A stretch of 17,049 nucleotides of DNA from an uncultured Coriobacteriaceae bacterium (GCA_900544245.1 UQUH01000038.1:1-17049), one strand, 5' to 3'; positions 1 through 7,049 are shown, numbered from the stretch's first letter. Notes: generated by a model from the sequence alone, not told the origin. Program-made: numbers and translations.

Positions 1-8
1 TGGCGTAG

Positions 9-1235
9 GCGGGGGCCCCCGACTGCGGGGGGGCCTGCCGCATCGCCCAAGGCCTCGAGGATCTCGTCGACCTCATCCACGTGTCGGCCGGCTCCTACCA
101 GTTTGGCTTCTCGATCACCCATCCGTCGATGTTCCGCGAGCATGGCTGCAATGTGCCGCTGGCCGCGCAGATCAAGCAGCACGTGTCTGTGCCGGTCATC
201 GCCATCGGTGGCTTGTCCGATCCCGCGCAGATGGAGCAAATCGTCGCCGGCGGTCAGGCCGATGCCGTCGCCATGGCCCGTGCGCTACTAGCCGACCCCG
301 AGCTTCCCAACAAGGTCATGGCCAACCGGGGCGATGAGGTCGTGAAGTGTCTGCGCTGCTTCGTCTGCATGGCCGAGCGTCCCGTGACCCAGACGCGCCG
401 CTGCGCCGTGAATCCGCTCATCGGTCGCGAGTTCGAGGGGCTGACCGTGACGCCCAGCGCCCGGCCCAAGCACGTGCTCGTGGCCGGTGGTGGTATAGCC
501 GGCATGAAGGCGGCTCACACCGCGGCGCTGCGCGGTCATGACGTGACGCTCTGCGAGGCGAGTGACGAGCTCGGCGGCATCCTGCGCACCGAGGCGGCGC
601 TCCCCTTCAAGTACGACATGTATGAGCTGGGACGCACCTATGCGCACCTGTGCCGCGAGGACGGCGTCGACATTCGGCTCGAGACACCCGTGACCGCTGC
701 GCTGTGCGAAGAGCTCGAACCCGATGCGCTCATCATCGCCGTGGGCTCCGAGCCCATCAAGCTACCCTTCCCCGTGGCCGAGGACGCCCGCGTGATTTCC
801 ATCGACGAGCTCTACCTGGACGGTGTCGAGCCAGGGCCGGAAGTCGCCGTCATCGGCGGCGAGTGCGCGCTGCAACTAGCACGCACGGGTCACAAGGTGC
901 ACCTTATCGAGATGCGCCCCGAGCTGGCGCCCGACGCCAACATCCGCCATCGTCCCATCTTGCTGGCAGAGCTGGAGGGCGAGGATATCGACGTGCTGAC
1001 GGGTGCTGCGGCGAAGTGCGTGGACGCCGATGGCGTGACGGTCACCGTCGATGGCGAGGAGCGAGTGGTGCCGTGTCAGTCGGTCATCGCCGCCATTGGC
1101 CAGCGCTCGCGTAGCGCGGTCGTCGACGAGCTACGCGATGGCGCGCCTTTCGTGCGCGTCATCGGCGATGCTCAACGTCCGGCCAACATTACGCTCGCAA
1201 TCTACGAGGCTTATCACGCCGGACTAGACGTGTAG
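9..1235 (+). CDS. NADH:flavin oxidoreductase / 2,4-dienoyl-CoA reductase-like (OYE family), 5'-truncated
   Basis: This is the C-terminal two thirds of a FadH/Old Yellow Enzyme-type reductase: end of the FMN TIM barrel, a [4Fe-4S] site, then an FAD/NAD(P) domain. Such enzymes pass electrons from NAD(P)H via FAD, Fe-S and FMN to activated C=C bonds; the substrate here is unknown. Visible are the barrel segment LIHVSAGSY (about 69-95), four cluster cysteines (codons at 348, 357, 366 and 402; CxxCxxC-x11-C followed by AVNP), and the first Rossmann loop GGGIAG (486-503). The second dinucleotide motif reads VIGGECALQLA (849-881) and lacks the expected GxGxxG residues. The real start lies left of the window; an in-frame TAG at 6-8 falls in a G/C homopolymer stretch and is probably an assembly error. 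I begin at the first open codon; GTG 81 is mid-barrel and not a true start. It converges on the aldo/keto reductase. Confidence 0.85.
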   Translation, partial: AGAPDCGGACRIAQGLEDLVDLIHVSAGSYQFGFSITHPSMFREHGCNVPLAAQIKQHVSVPVIAIGGLSDPAQMEQIVAGGQADAVAMARALLADPELPNKVMANRGDEVVKCLRCFVCMAERPVTQTRRCAVNPLIGREFEGLTVTPSARPKHVLVAGGGIAGMKAAHTAALRGHDVTLCEASDELGGILRTEAALPFKYDMYELGRTYAHLCREDGVDIRLETPVTAALCEELEPDALIIAVGSEPIKLPFPVAEDARVISIDELYLDGVEPGPEVAVIGGECALQLARTGHKVHLIEMRPELAPDANIRHRPILLAELEGEDIDVLTGAAAKCVDADGVTVTVDGEERVVPCQSVIAAIGQRSRSAVVDELRDGAPFVRVIGDAQRPANITLAIYEAYHAGLDV

Positions 1236-1245
1236 TCGGGACATG

Positions 1246-1280
1246 AAATGAGACAGTTGCTCAGAGCAACTGTCTCATTT
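1246..1280. terminator. Bidirectional hairpin terminator / type-1 TGAGACA palindromic repeat
   Basis: A perfect 17-bp inverted repeat with a one-base centre (A1263). The arms run 1246-1262 and 1264-1280 and begin AAATGAGACAG. A T-run follows on the plus strand, and the mirrored A-run supplies a shorter T-run on the minus strand. It sits between two convergent genes (stops at 1235 and 1309), so it can terminate both. Its right half (1259-1279) is identical over 21 nt to 6991-7011. Confidence 0.8.
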
Positions 1281-1308
1281 TGCAGGCCAGGATGTAATCG
1301 TGCTGTAG

Positions 1309-2451
1309 CTATTCGTACTGCTCCGCGGCGCGCTCGAGTTGCTCGATGATACCGATGCCCTGCGGGCACATGTCCTCACATGCGCCGCACTTGATGCATT
1401 CGCTCGCCCTTCCCTCGGCTGCCTGCCAGCTGTAGAGGTCTTTTACGAAGTCGTGGTCCTTCGTCATTTCCTCGAGGTTCAGCAGCTCCATAATTTGCGG
1501 AATCTTCACGTGAGACGGGCAACCCTCGACGCAATAGCCGCATGCGGTGCAGGGGACCGACGCCATGGCGCGCAAGTTGGCGATGGTGGCGTCGAGCGCT
1601 TCTTGCTCGGCAGCGGTAAATGGCTTGTTAGCTGCGTACGAGGCAAGGTTCTCGCGCGCCTGCTCGATGGTCGACATGCCCGAGAGCACGGCGATGACGT
1701 TGGGGAGGTTCCAGCAGAAGCGATACGCCCACTCGGCCTGCGTCGAATCCGGCTTTGCTTGCATGAGAGGCTTGGCGGCCTCTTCGGGCAACGTGCAGAG
1801 CTTACCGCCACGCGCGGGCTCCATGATGATGACGGGCTTGCCGTACTTCTCGGCCACCTCCATGAGGCGATGGGCCTCGTTGTGCGGGTCATCCCAATCG
1901 AGGTAGTTAATTTGTAGCTGCACGAAGTCCATCTCCGGATGGGCGGTGAGCAGCCGGTCCAAGCATTCCGCGTCGTCGTGTATGGAAAAGCCGACGTAGC
2001 GAATCTTGCCGGCAGCTTTCTGCTCCTGCGCGAAATCCCACATGTCGTACTCATCGAACTTGGCGGTGCGCTTGCCGCCGACGTTGTGCAGCAGATAGTA
2101 GTCGACGTAGTCGGTGCCAAGGCGCTTGAGCGAGACGTCCAGGCACTCTTGTGCTGCCTCCTTGTTGGGCAGCGCCCAGGCAAGGCACTTCGTGGCGATG
2201 GTGAACGACTCGCGTGGATAGCGCGCCACCAGGGCCTTTCCCAGCGCCACTTCGGACTCGCCCTCATGGTAGACGAACGCCGTGTCGAAGTAGGTGTTGC
2301 CCGCTTCCATGAACGCATCGACCATCTGCTCGAATTGCGGCATGTCGATGCTCTTGGGGTCGTTCTTGTCCAGAAGCGGTAGGCGCATGCATCCGAAGCC
2401 CATCTTGGAGGCGGGGAAGATGGCGTTATCTGCAATATGGTCAGCTGGCAC
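1309..2451 (-). CDS. Aldo/keto reductase with C-terminal 2x[4Fe-4S] ferredoxin domain
   Basis: 380 residues. The N-terminal aldo/keto reductase barrel (about 1-290) has the catalytic tetrad in order: D56 and Y61 (DTAFVYHEGESE), K88 (ATK) and H122 (LLH). The C-terminal ferredoxin module has two CxxCxxCxxxCP motifs, at C301/304/307/311 and C352/355/358/362. The family reduces carbonyl compounds; the fused clusters suggest electron exchange with ferredoxin rather than NADPH alone, which is inference. The start is GTG at 2451, chosen because a GGGGAG ribosome site lies about 6 nt upstream and the protein begins directly before the first strand. It is divergent from a MerR regulator, with a 19-bp-spaced promoter typical of MerR activation, and probably forms a single-gene unit ending at the hairpin at 1246-1280. 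Confidence 0.93.
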   Translation of the reverse strand: MPADHIADNAIFPASKMGFGCMRLPLLDKNDPKSIDMPQFEQMVDAFMEAGNTYFDTAFVYHEGESEVALGKALVARYPRESFTIATKCLAWALPNKEAAQECLDVSLKRLGTDYVDYYLLHNVGGKRTAKFDEYDMWDFAQEQKAAGKIRYVGFSIHDDAECLDRLLTAHPEMDFVQLQINYLDWDDPHNEAHRLMEVAEKYGKPVIIMEPARGGKLCTLPEEAAKPLMQAKPDSTQAEWAYRFCWNLPNVIAVLSGMSTIEQARENLASYAANKPFTAAEQEALDATIANLRAMASVPCTACGYCVEGCPSHVKIPQIMELLNLEEMTKDHDFVKDLYSWQAAEGRASECIKCGACEDMCPQGIGIIEQLERAAEQYE

Positions 2452-2479
2452 GGTCTCTCCCCTTCGCGTTTCGTCTTGC

Positions 2480-2509
2480 TTGACATCATTGGAGTTCGGG
2501 CAATATCCT
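2480..2509 (+). promoter_or_regulatory. Probable promoter of the merR-type gene
   Basis: Consensus -35 TTGACA (2480-2485), 18-bp spacer, -10 TATCCT (2504-2509). The -10 box overlaps the -10 of the divergent aldo/keto reductase promoter, so polymerase binding in the two directions would be mutually exclusive. The MerR dyad lies just downstream, near the expected start point, suggesting autorepression. Confidence 0.5.
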
Positions 2510-2535
2510 AAACATTAAAGTTAACTCGAAGTCAA
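2505..2535 (-). promoter_or_regulatory. MerR-type promoter/operator of the aldo/keto reductase gene
   Basis: Read on the minus strand: -35 TTGACT (2535-2530), a 19-bp spacer (2529-2511), then -10 TAGGAT (2510-2505). The spacer holds a dyad centred on GTTAAC (2520-2525), with imperfect arms around it. A 19-20 bp spacer with a dyad between the boxes is the hallmark of promoters that MerR-family activators untwist. The gene's GTG start lies about 50 nt downstream. Confidence 0.65.
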
Positions 2536-2557
2536 GCTTGGTATCGTGGGAGGCGAA

Positions 2558-3001
2558 ATGGTGTACTCCATAGCGGATGCGGCAAAGATGACCGGTGTTT
2601 CCGCATCGGCCCTGCGCTATTACGACAAGGAGGGTCTGCTTCCCGATGTCGAGCGCCTGAGCGGCGGCTCACGGGTGTTCTCCGATACCGATTTGCAATG
2701 GATCCGGGTGATCGAGTGCCTGAAGAAGGCGGGGCTCACCATCAAGGACATCCGGCGCTACACGCAGCTCGTCCAGGCTGGCGATGACACGCTGCCCGAT
2801 AGACGCGACCTGATTCACGAGCGACGTGCCGCGGTGGAGGCTGACATGGCCGCGCTTCAGCGCACGCTCGACTTCATCACCTACAAGTGCTGGTTCTACG
2901 ACGAGGCCGTGCGACTGGGCAGCGAGGATGCCGTGCACGAGCTACCGGACGAAAGCATCCCTTCCGATATTCGCGCCATGCGTGACCGGTCCTTCGAGTG
3001 A
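2558..3001 (+). CDS. MerR-family transcriptional regulator (AdhR/NmlR-like)
   Basis: 147 residues, typical of the family. The N-terminal winged helix has the classic start VYSIADAAKMTGVSASALRYYD (in two parts: residues 2-13 and 14-23), followed by the wing (GGSRVFSDTDL) and the helix IECLKKAGLTIKDIRRY. A C-terminal coiled coil for dimerisation runs from about 85 to 115. C54 sits in the ECLKKAG helix, where thiol-sensing AdhR/NmlR regulators keep their sensor cysteine; a second cysteine, C111, lies in YKCWFY. I chose ATG 2558 because GGGAGG (2548-2553) lies just upstream; GTG 2546 would overlap that site. It most likely activates the divergent aldo/keto reductase in response to electrophiles or carbonyls (inference). 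It converges on the next minus-strand gene with a 19-nt gap. Confidence 0.9.
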   Translation: MVYSIADAAKMTGVSASALRYYDKEGLLPDVERLSGGSRVFSDTDLQWIRVIECLKKAGLTIKDIRRYTQLVQAGDDTLPDRRDLIHERRAAVEADMAALQRTLDFITYKCWFYDEAVRLGSEDAVHELPDESIPSDIRAMRDRSFE

Positions 3002-3020
3002 GGTCGCCGCGCGCTCGCGC

Positions 3021-3956
3021 CTAGCCGAAAAGCCTCATGCTGCGCTCGCGCGTGACGACGCCTTGCGCGGCGCTCAGGTGTATGCGCACGGCCTCTTCGT
3101 CGCTGTGACACGTCTCGAGAAGCGCGTCGTGCGTGGGAAGAAGCAGTCCTTCCGTTCGGTCACGCCCCTTTTGCGTCAACTGCAGCAACTTGGTCCGGCG
3201 GTTTTCCGTGCTGCGTTCCTTGGAGATGAGTCCCTGGGATTCCAGGGTCTTCATGGGTGCCGTGATGTCGCTGCTCTTTAGGAAAAGGTAATCGGCGACG
3301 CGCGACGCGGTCACGTTGGGGCCGAGCAGGTAGAGCGCGAGCAATACGCGAAGCTCGGATGTCTTGAGGCCGAGCTCGCGCAGACGTTGTGCCGTGAGCG
3401 TGCGCGAAATCATGATGGTGTCGAAGAATGCCGTGTCCAGGCGGAACTTACCGTTCTCGATGCGCTGCGCATCATGGATGGTTACCGCATCGGTTGAACT
3501 GGCGAAGGCGGCCTCAAGCTGCTCGGGCGTGAGGTTTTTCCAGTAGTTCTGCAAGAACTGCCCGACATGGTAATCCGCCCGTTCGATAGCCGAGGAGCCC
3601 TTTCTCGTGAGGGCGAGTGACACCACGCGCATGTCATCGGGGTCTTCCGCCCTCGTGACGAGTCCTTCGTCCACGAGATGGGGAACTGCAGCCGAAACCG
3701 TGCTCACGCCGACGCGCAGGTTGGCGGCAAGGTCGGTACTGCGTATGGTCTGCCGCGGAGCCGATAGCAGGCGCAAGAGCATGCGGTACTGCAGGGTCGT
3801 AAGGGAGCAGTCGCCCTCCAGGATGCGACTGATGGATTTGTACAGCAGGTTCATGATGGTGAGGTAATCCGACAGGCCCTCGACTGCGGCGACATGCTGT
3901 GGATGATTGACGTCCTCGAGCTTACGGCGCTCCTGGTCAAGTTCCGTTGCGATCAT
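3021..3956 (-). CDS. Tandem MarR-family regulator (two winged-helix domains in one chain)
   Basis: 311 residues, about twice the usual MarR length of 140-170. The first winged helix spans about 50-120 (LQYRMLLRLL ... STDLAANLRVGVSTVSAAVPHL ... wing DPDDMRVVSLALTRKG). A second, diverged copy spans about 190-265 (SELRVLLALYL ... ASRVADYLFLKSSDITAPMKTL ... wing ENRRTKLLQLTQKG). Each half has the recognition-helix and wing layout of MarR, so one chain can mimic a MarR dimer. ATG 3956 is preferred because GAGG lies 5 nt upstream; an upstream TTG at 3995 has no ribosome site and lies in the operator-like palindrome. It diverges from the molybdoenzyme operon and is the natural candidate for its control; the ligand is unknown. 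Confidence 0.88.
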   Translation of the reverse strand: MIATELDQERRKLEDVNHPQHVAAVEGLSDYLTIMNLLYKSISRILEGDCSLTTLQYRMLLRLLSAPRQTIRSTDLAANLRVGVSTVSAAVPHLVDEGLVTRAEDPDDMRVVSLALTRKGSSAIERADYHVGQFLQNYWKNLTPEQLEAAFASSTDAVTIHDAQRIENGKFRLDTAFFDTIMISRTLTAQRLRELGLKTSELRVLLALYLLGPNVTASRVADYLFLKSSDITAPMKTLESQGLISKERSTENRRTKLLQLTQKGRDRTEGLLLPTHDALLETCHSDEEAVRIHLSAAQGVVTRERSMRLFG

Positions 3957-3989
3957 GAAAACCTCACAGATGCGGCTTTGCGGAAAGTT

Positions 3990-4012
3990 ATTCAATCACA
4001 ATATTATTGAAT
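3990..4012. promoter_or_regulatory. Palindromic operator candidate in AT-rich divergent intergenic region
   Basis: ATTCAAT (3990-3996) and ATTGAAT (4006-4012) form an inverted repeat with a 9-nt gap. A second palindrome, CAATA-T-TATTG (3999-4009), is nested within it. The stretch 3985-4045 is strikingly AT-rich for this genome and lies between the tandem MarR gene and the molybdoenzyme gene. MarR proteins usually bind such dyads next to their own start, so autoregulation and control of the divergent operon are likely (inference). Confidence 0.5.
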
Positions 4013-4036
4013 ACATATATTGTTAATGAAAAATGC

Positions 4037-4064
4037 TTTACATAAGGATGGATGGGCGTAATCT
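4037..4064 (+). promoter_or_regulatory. Possible promoter of the molybdoenzyme operon
   Basis: -35-like TTTACA (4037-4042), 16-bp spacer, weak -10-like TAATCT (4059-4064), about 70 nt before the chosen start at 4134. The -10 matches the consensus poorly, in keeping with a promoter that needs an activator, but this is a weak call. Confidence 0.3.
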
Positions 4065-4133
4065 AGTCGTGACTGGTCATCGCGGATGCGTCGCATGTCG
4101 CAGCCAGCAAAGAGAGAGCGAGAGGAGTTTCGC

Positions 4134-6557
4134 ATGTCGGAAGAATCGTTCGTCTACACTGCTTGTCCCGGTTGGGGTGACCATGACTACTGTGCGCTTA
4201 AGACCATCGTGAAAGATGGCAAGATCGAGCGCATGGAGCGCATCGTCTACTCTCAGCCGGAAGAGCCCGATGGGCACATTTGCCAGAAGGGCTGCCTCGC
4301 GGGTCGTCAACCCTATGATCCCAAACGTCTCAGAAAACCGCTCAAGCGCGTGGGCGAGCGCGGGAGCGGGAAGTTCGAGGAAATTAGCTGGGATCAGGCC
4401 CTCGACGAGATTGGCGAGAAGCTCTGCAAGATTCGCGACGAGTATGGCCCTGACAAGGTCGTTCTCTGGAACCTCGGCGCAGGCGTTCCCGCCCAGTACA
4501 GCTTCGAGAACCTGATGCCGTTCCGTTTCGCGAACACCTTTGGCGTCACCGTTCCGCTCGGCTCGATCGGTTTGGATAACGGTCCCTTCTACGCCGAGTT
4601 CTATAACGCGGGCAGTGAGTTTCCCCGCACTGTGATCGACCCGCGCATCATGGTCGGCACGGATCTCATCTACGTTTGGGGTTGCAATCCCATCGAGAAC
4701 CAGATGCGCTGCGCCCAGAACCTCGTACGTGCCCGCGAGGCCGGTGCGCGCATCGTCGACCTCGGCCTCATCTTCGACGGCACGGCAGGCTTTGCCGACG
4801 AGTTCGTTGCCATGAAGCCGGCGTCCGATGGCTATCTGGCCATGGCCATGGTGAACTACATCCTGCAAAACGATCTGCAGGCAAGCGAGTACTTGCTCGC
4901 ACGCTCAATCGCCGCCTACCTCGTCGATGACGAGACGGGACTGCTCGCCCGCGATCCCGACGATGGCTGCTACCTTGTCTGGGATGCGGCGAGTGACGCC
5001 GCCGTTGGTGTTGCGCCCAAGCGCGGAGATTATCCCGAGGGGGCCGACGTCCAGCTCTTCGGCAGCTACGAGATCGACGGCAAGCGCTACACCACGGCAC
5101 TCCAGAAGCTCAAGGACGCCGCGGCGGAGTACACCTTCGAGCTTGCCGCCGAGAAGTGCGGTATCAGCGCCGAGGACGCCGAGCGTCTTGCACGTGACTG
5201 GGTCGAGGCGGAAAACGCCTTCATCCTGTCGGGCTATGGCCTGCGCTACCGCAACTCCAACGAGACCTATCGCCAGTTCCTGCTGCTCGGCGCCCTGACG
5301 GGCCGCCTGGGCAAGCCGGGTAGCGGCGTCTTCGAGGCGCTGCAGCTCCAGAGCTGGCCGCTCGTCTTCAACGACATCCCCATCAGCTGCCCCGATGGCG
5401 TTGCCGGCGTGAAGTCGGTGCCCGTGCGCATGGCGCAGTGGTTTGCGGCGGCCGAGGCCGATGACAGCCCCTATAAGGCGCTCATCGTATGCAGTGGCAA
5501 TCCCGTGCACCAGCAGCCCGATCGCCAGCGATGGCTCGATGTCGTGAAGGGCATGGAGCTTGTCGTCGACTATGACGTATGGCTCACCGACACCGGCGAA
5601 ATCGCCGACTACGTGCTGCCTGACCTCATGTCCTTCGAGCGTGAGGATCTCATCACGGGAGCATGCTACAACCACGTCATTCTGCAGGAGCCGGCCATCG
5701 AGCCGCAGGTCGACGGCCATGAGCCCGTCTGGGTGTTCAGCGAGCTCGCCAAGCGCGTCGGTCTGGGCGATTACTTCACGATGGGCATTCCCGAATACAT
5801 CGACATTCGCCTGCAGACACAGTACCCGCTCATCGCCGGCATCCAACCGCCCGTCACCTACGAGCGCCTCAAGGCCGAGAAGATGATTCGCGCTGCCGCT
5901 CCGCCCGAGCCCAAGTACACGCCGTACCTCAATCCCGCCGAGGTGCTCGATAACGAGACCGGACGCATGGAGATCATCTACTCCGAGAAGCTCGCCGAGC
6001 TCGGCATGGCAACGACCAAGGTGCTCGAGCCGAACAAGATCGGCAAGTCGAGCGAGTATCCATATCAGCTCTTCACCGGTCGCCAGCGTTTCTTCATGCA
6101 ATCGAGCTTCACCGACGATCCCATCACCGTGAAGCTTTCCGGAGAGACGCCTGCCACGAGACTCAATCCGGTGCAGGCCCAGCGCCTGGGACTGGCCGAA
6201 GGCGACATGGTCGAGGTCTTCAACGAGCGCGGGCATGTCATCACGCGTCTGGTGCTCGACGAGAGCGTTCCGGATGGCACCGTGCACGTGTGGTTTGGCT
6301 GGCGTCGTCGTCAGTTCGAGGAGGGCACCTACGCCGAGATCACGCACCAGTGCGCTGGCCAGGATTCGCAGGGCCCGCTCGAGGACAAGTGGTTCGCGGA
6401 TTGGCTTGCCGCGGGGCACCATCCCAACCCCTACGTCGAGGCAATGAGTTCGCTCACGGGCTCGACCGACTGCTACTGGGACTCGTGGTGCGATATCCGC
6501 AAGTTCGAGGGCGAGATAACGCCCAATCCGCAGGAATCCATCGTGAAGGAGGCTTAA
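4134..6557 (+). CDS. Molybdopterin-dependent oxidoreductase, catalytic subunit (DMSO reductase superfamily)
   Basis: 807 residues with the domain order of the DMSO reductase superfamily: an N-terminal Fe-S segment (C11-PGWG-D16-HDY-C20 ... I-C50-QKG), the main cofactor domain starting at EISWDQAL (83-90), and the C-terminal molydop_binding domain around NPVQAQRLGLAEGDMVEV. The usual second cluster cysteine appears to be D16. The region expected to carry the protein ligand to Mo reads GSIGLDNGPFYAEF (143-156), with no Cys. There is no Tat signal or membrane segment, so it is probably cytoplasmic. The start at 4134 has AGGAG 6 nt upstream; an in-frame ATG at 4086 lacks a site. The next gene, 3 nt downstream, is its ferredoxin subunit. 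Relatives include the catechol dehydroxylase, pyrogallol transhydroxylase and acetylene hydratase groups; I cannot choose a substrate. Confidence 0.9.
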   Translation: MSEESFVYTACPGWGDHDYCALKTIVKDGKIERMERIVYSQPEEPDGHICQKGCLAGRQPYDPKRLRKPLKRVGERGSGKFEEISWDQALDEIGEKLCKIRDEYGPDKVVLWNLGAGVPAQYSFENLMPFRFANTFGVTVPLGSIGLDNGPFYAEFYNAGSEFPRTVIDPRIMVGTDLIYVWGCNPIENQMRCAQNLVRAREAGARIVDLGLIFDGTAGFADEFVAMKPASDGYLAMAMVNYILQNDLQASEYLLARSIAAYLVDDETGLLARDPDDGCYLVWDAASDAAVGVAPKRGDYPEGADVQLFGSYEIDGKRYTTALQKLKDAAAEYTFELAAEKCGISAEDAERLARDWVEAENAFILSGYGLRYRNSNETYRQFLLLGALTGRLGKPGSGVFEALQLQSWPLVFNDIPISCPDGVAGVKSVPVRMAQWFAAAEADDSPYKALIVCSGNPVHQQPDRQRWLDVVKGMELVVDYDVWLTDTGEIADYVLPDLMSFEREDLITGACYNHVILQEPAIEPQVDGHEPVWVFSELAKRVGLGDYFTMGIPEYIDIRLQTQYPLIAGIQPPVTYERLKAEKMIRAAAPPEPKYTPYLNPAEVLDNETGRMEIIYSEKLAELGMATTKVLEPNKIGKSSEYPYQLFTGRQRFFMQSSFTDDPITVKLSGETPATRLNPVQAQRLGLAEGDMVEVFNERGHVITRLVLDESVPDGTVHVWFGWRRRQFEEGTYAEITHQCAGQDSQGPLEDKWFADWLAAGHHPNPYVEAMSSLTGSTDCYWDSWCDIRKFEGEITPNPQESIVKEA

Positions 6558-6560
6558 GTC

Positions 6561-6980
6561 ATGGCACACAAGATGTTGGTCGATATCGACCGTTGCATAG
6601 GCTGCTGGACCTGCGCGATGGGCTGCAAGGTCGGCAACCACCTGGAAGATGACGAGTATCGCGTCGAGGTCGAGACCCATGGCTCGGGCGCCGGCATCGA
6701 CCGTCCCGAGGGTGTCTATCCCGACCTGCACATGTGGTGGCAGCCGGTTTACCTGCCGAGCTGCACCTTCTGCGCCGAGCGCATGAAGGAGGGGGAGCCG
6801 CAGTTCTGCGTGATGGATTGCCCGACGCAGGCGCTGGCCTTCGGCGATGTCGACGACCCGGACTCCGCCTACTCGCAGGCTCGTGCGCGACTCGAGGCCC
6901 GCGGTGCGCGGTTCTGGGAGCTCGACGATGCCGGCACGACGACGCGCTCTCACATCGAGTACGCCAGCACCCGCCAATAG
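6561..6980 (+). CDS. 4Fe-4S ferredoxin-type electron-transfer subunit of the molybdoenzyme
   Basis: 139 residues with two cysteine sets: C12/C15/C18/C22 (CIGCWTCAMGC) and C68/C71/C83/C87 (CTFC ... FCVMDCP). This gives two [4Fe-4S] clusters, whereas DmsB/PsrB-type subunits carry four, so it is a reduced form. It would feed electrons to, or take them from, the catalytic subunit encoded 3 nt upstream. AAGGAGG (6546-6552) lies inside the end of the upstream gene, 8 nt from the ATG, so the two are translated from one transcript. No NrfD/DmsC-like membrane anchor or TorD/DmsD chaperone gene follows; a terminator does. The C-terminal half after residue 100 shows no motif I recognise. Confidence 0.9.
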   Translation: MAHKMLVDIDRCIGCWTCAMGCKVGNHLEDDEYRVEVETHGSGAGIDRPEGVYPDLHMWWQPVYLPSCTFCAERMKEGEPQFCVMDCPTQALAFGDVDDPDSAYSQARARLEARGARFWELDDAGTTTRSHIEYASTRQ

Positions 6981-6981
6981 C

Positions 6982-7011
6982 GAGATAGAAGCTCAGAGCA
7001 ACTGTCTCATT
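6982..7011. repeat. Type-1 TGAGACA palindromic repeat, degenerate copy
   Basis: Positions 6982-7008 match 24 of 27 bases of 1250-1276; the right part (6991-7011) is identical over 21 nt to 1259-1279. The left arm has drifted (GAGATAGAA instead of GAGACAGTT), but GAGC/GCTC and the outer bases still pair, with one wobble and a two-base bulge on each side. It is joined directly to the terminator at 7012. Confidence 0.7.
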
Positions 7012-7047
7012 AAGCGGCCCTCGGGTTTCCGGGGGCCGCTTTCGTTT
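7012..7047 (+). terminator. Rho-independent terminator of the molybdoenzyme operon
   Basis: A 13-bp stem (AAGCGGCCCTCGG, 7012-7024, with the matching arm 7029-7041) with loop GTTT, followed by TTTCGTTT. Nearly the same hairpin occurs at 7523-7552. Confidence 0.85.
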
Positions 7048-7049
7048 AG

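Noticed and set aside
3002..3020. Terminator between the convergent merR and marR genes
   Set aside because: The short GC-rich stretch GCCGCGCGCTCGCGCC could fold weakly, but it has no T-run and overlaps both gene ends, so I do not call it.
4086..4133. N-terminal extension of the molybdoenzyme with a Tat-like RR
   Set aside because: The 16 extra residues (MRRMSQPAKREREEF...) have an RR but no hydrophobic core and encode the ribosome site of the ATG at 4134.
4905..6977. 690-residue open frame on the minus strand opposite the molybdoenzyme genes
   Set aside because: It spans two genuine plus-strand genes with clear motifs and shows no domain of its own; high-GC DNA often yields such antisense frames.
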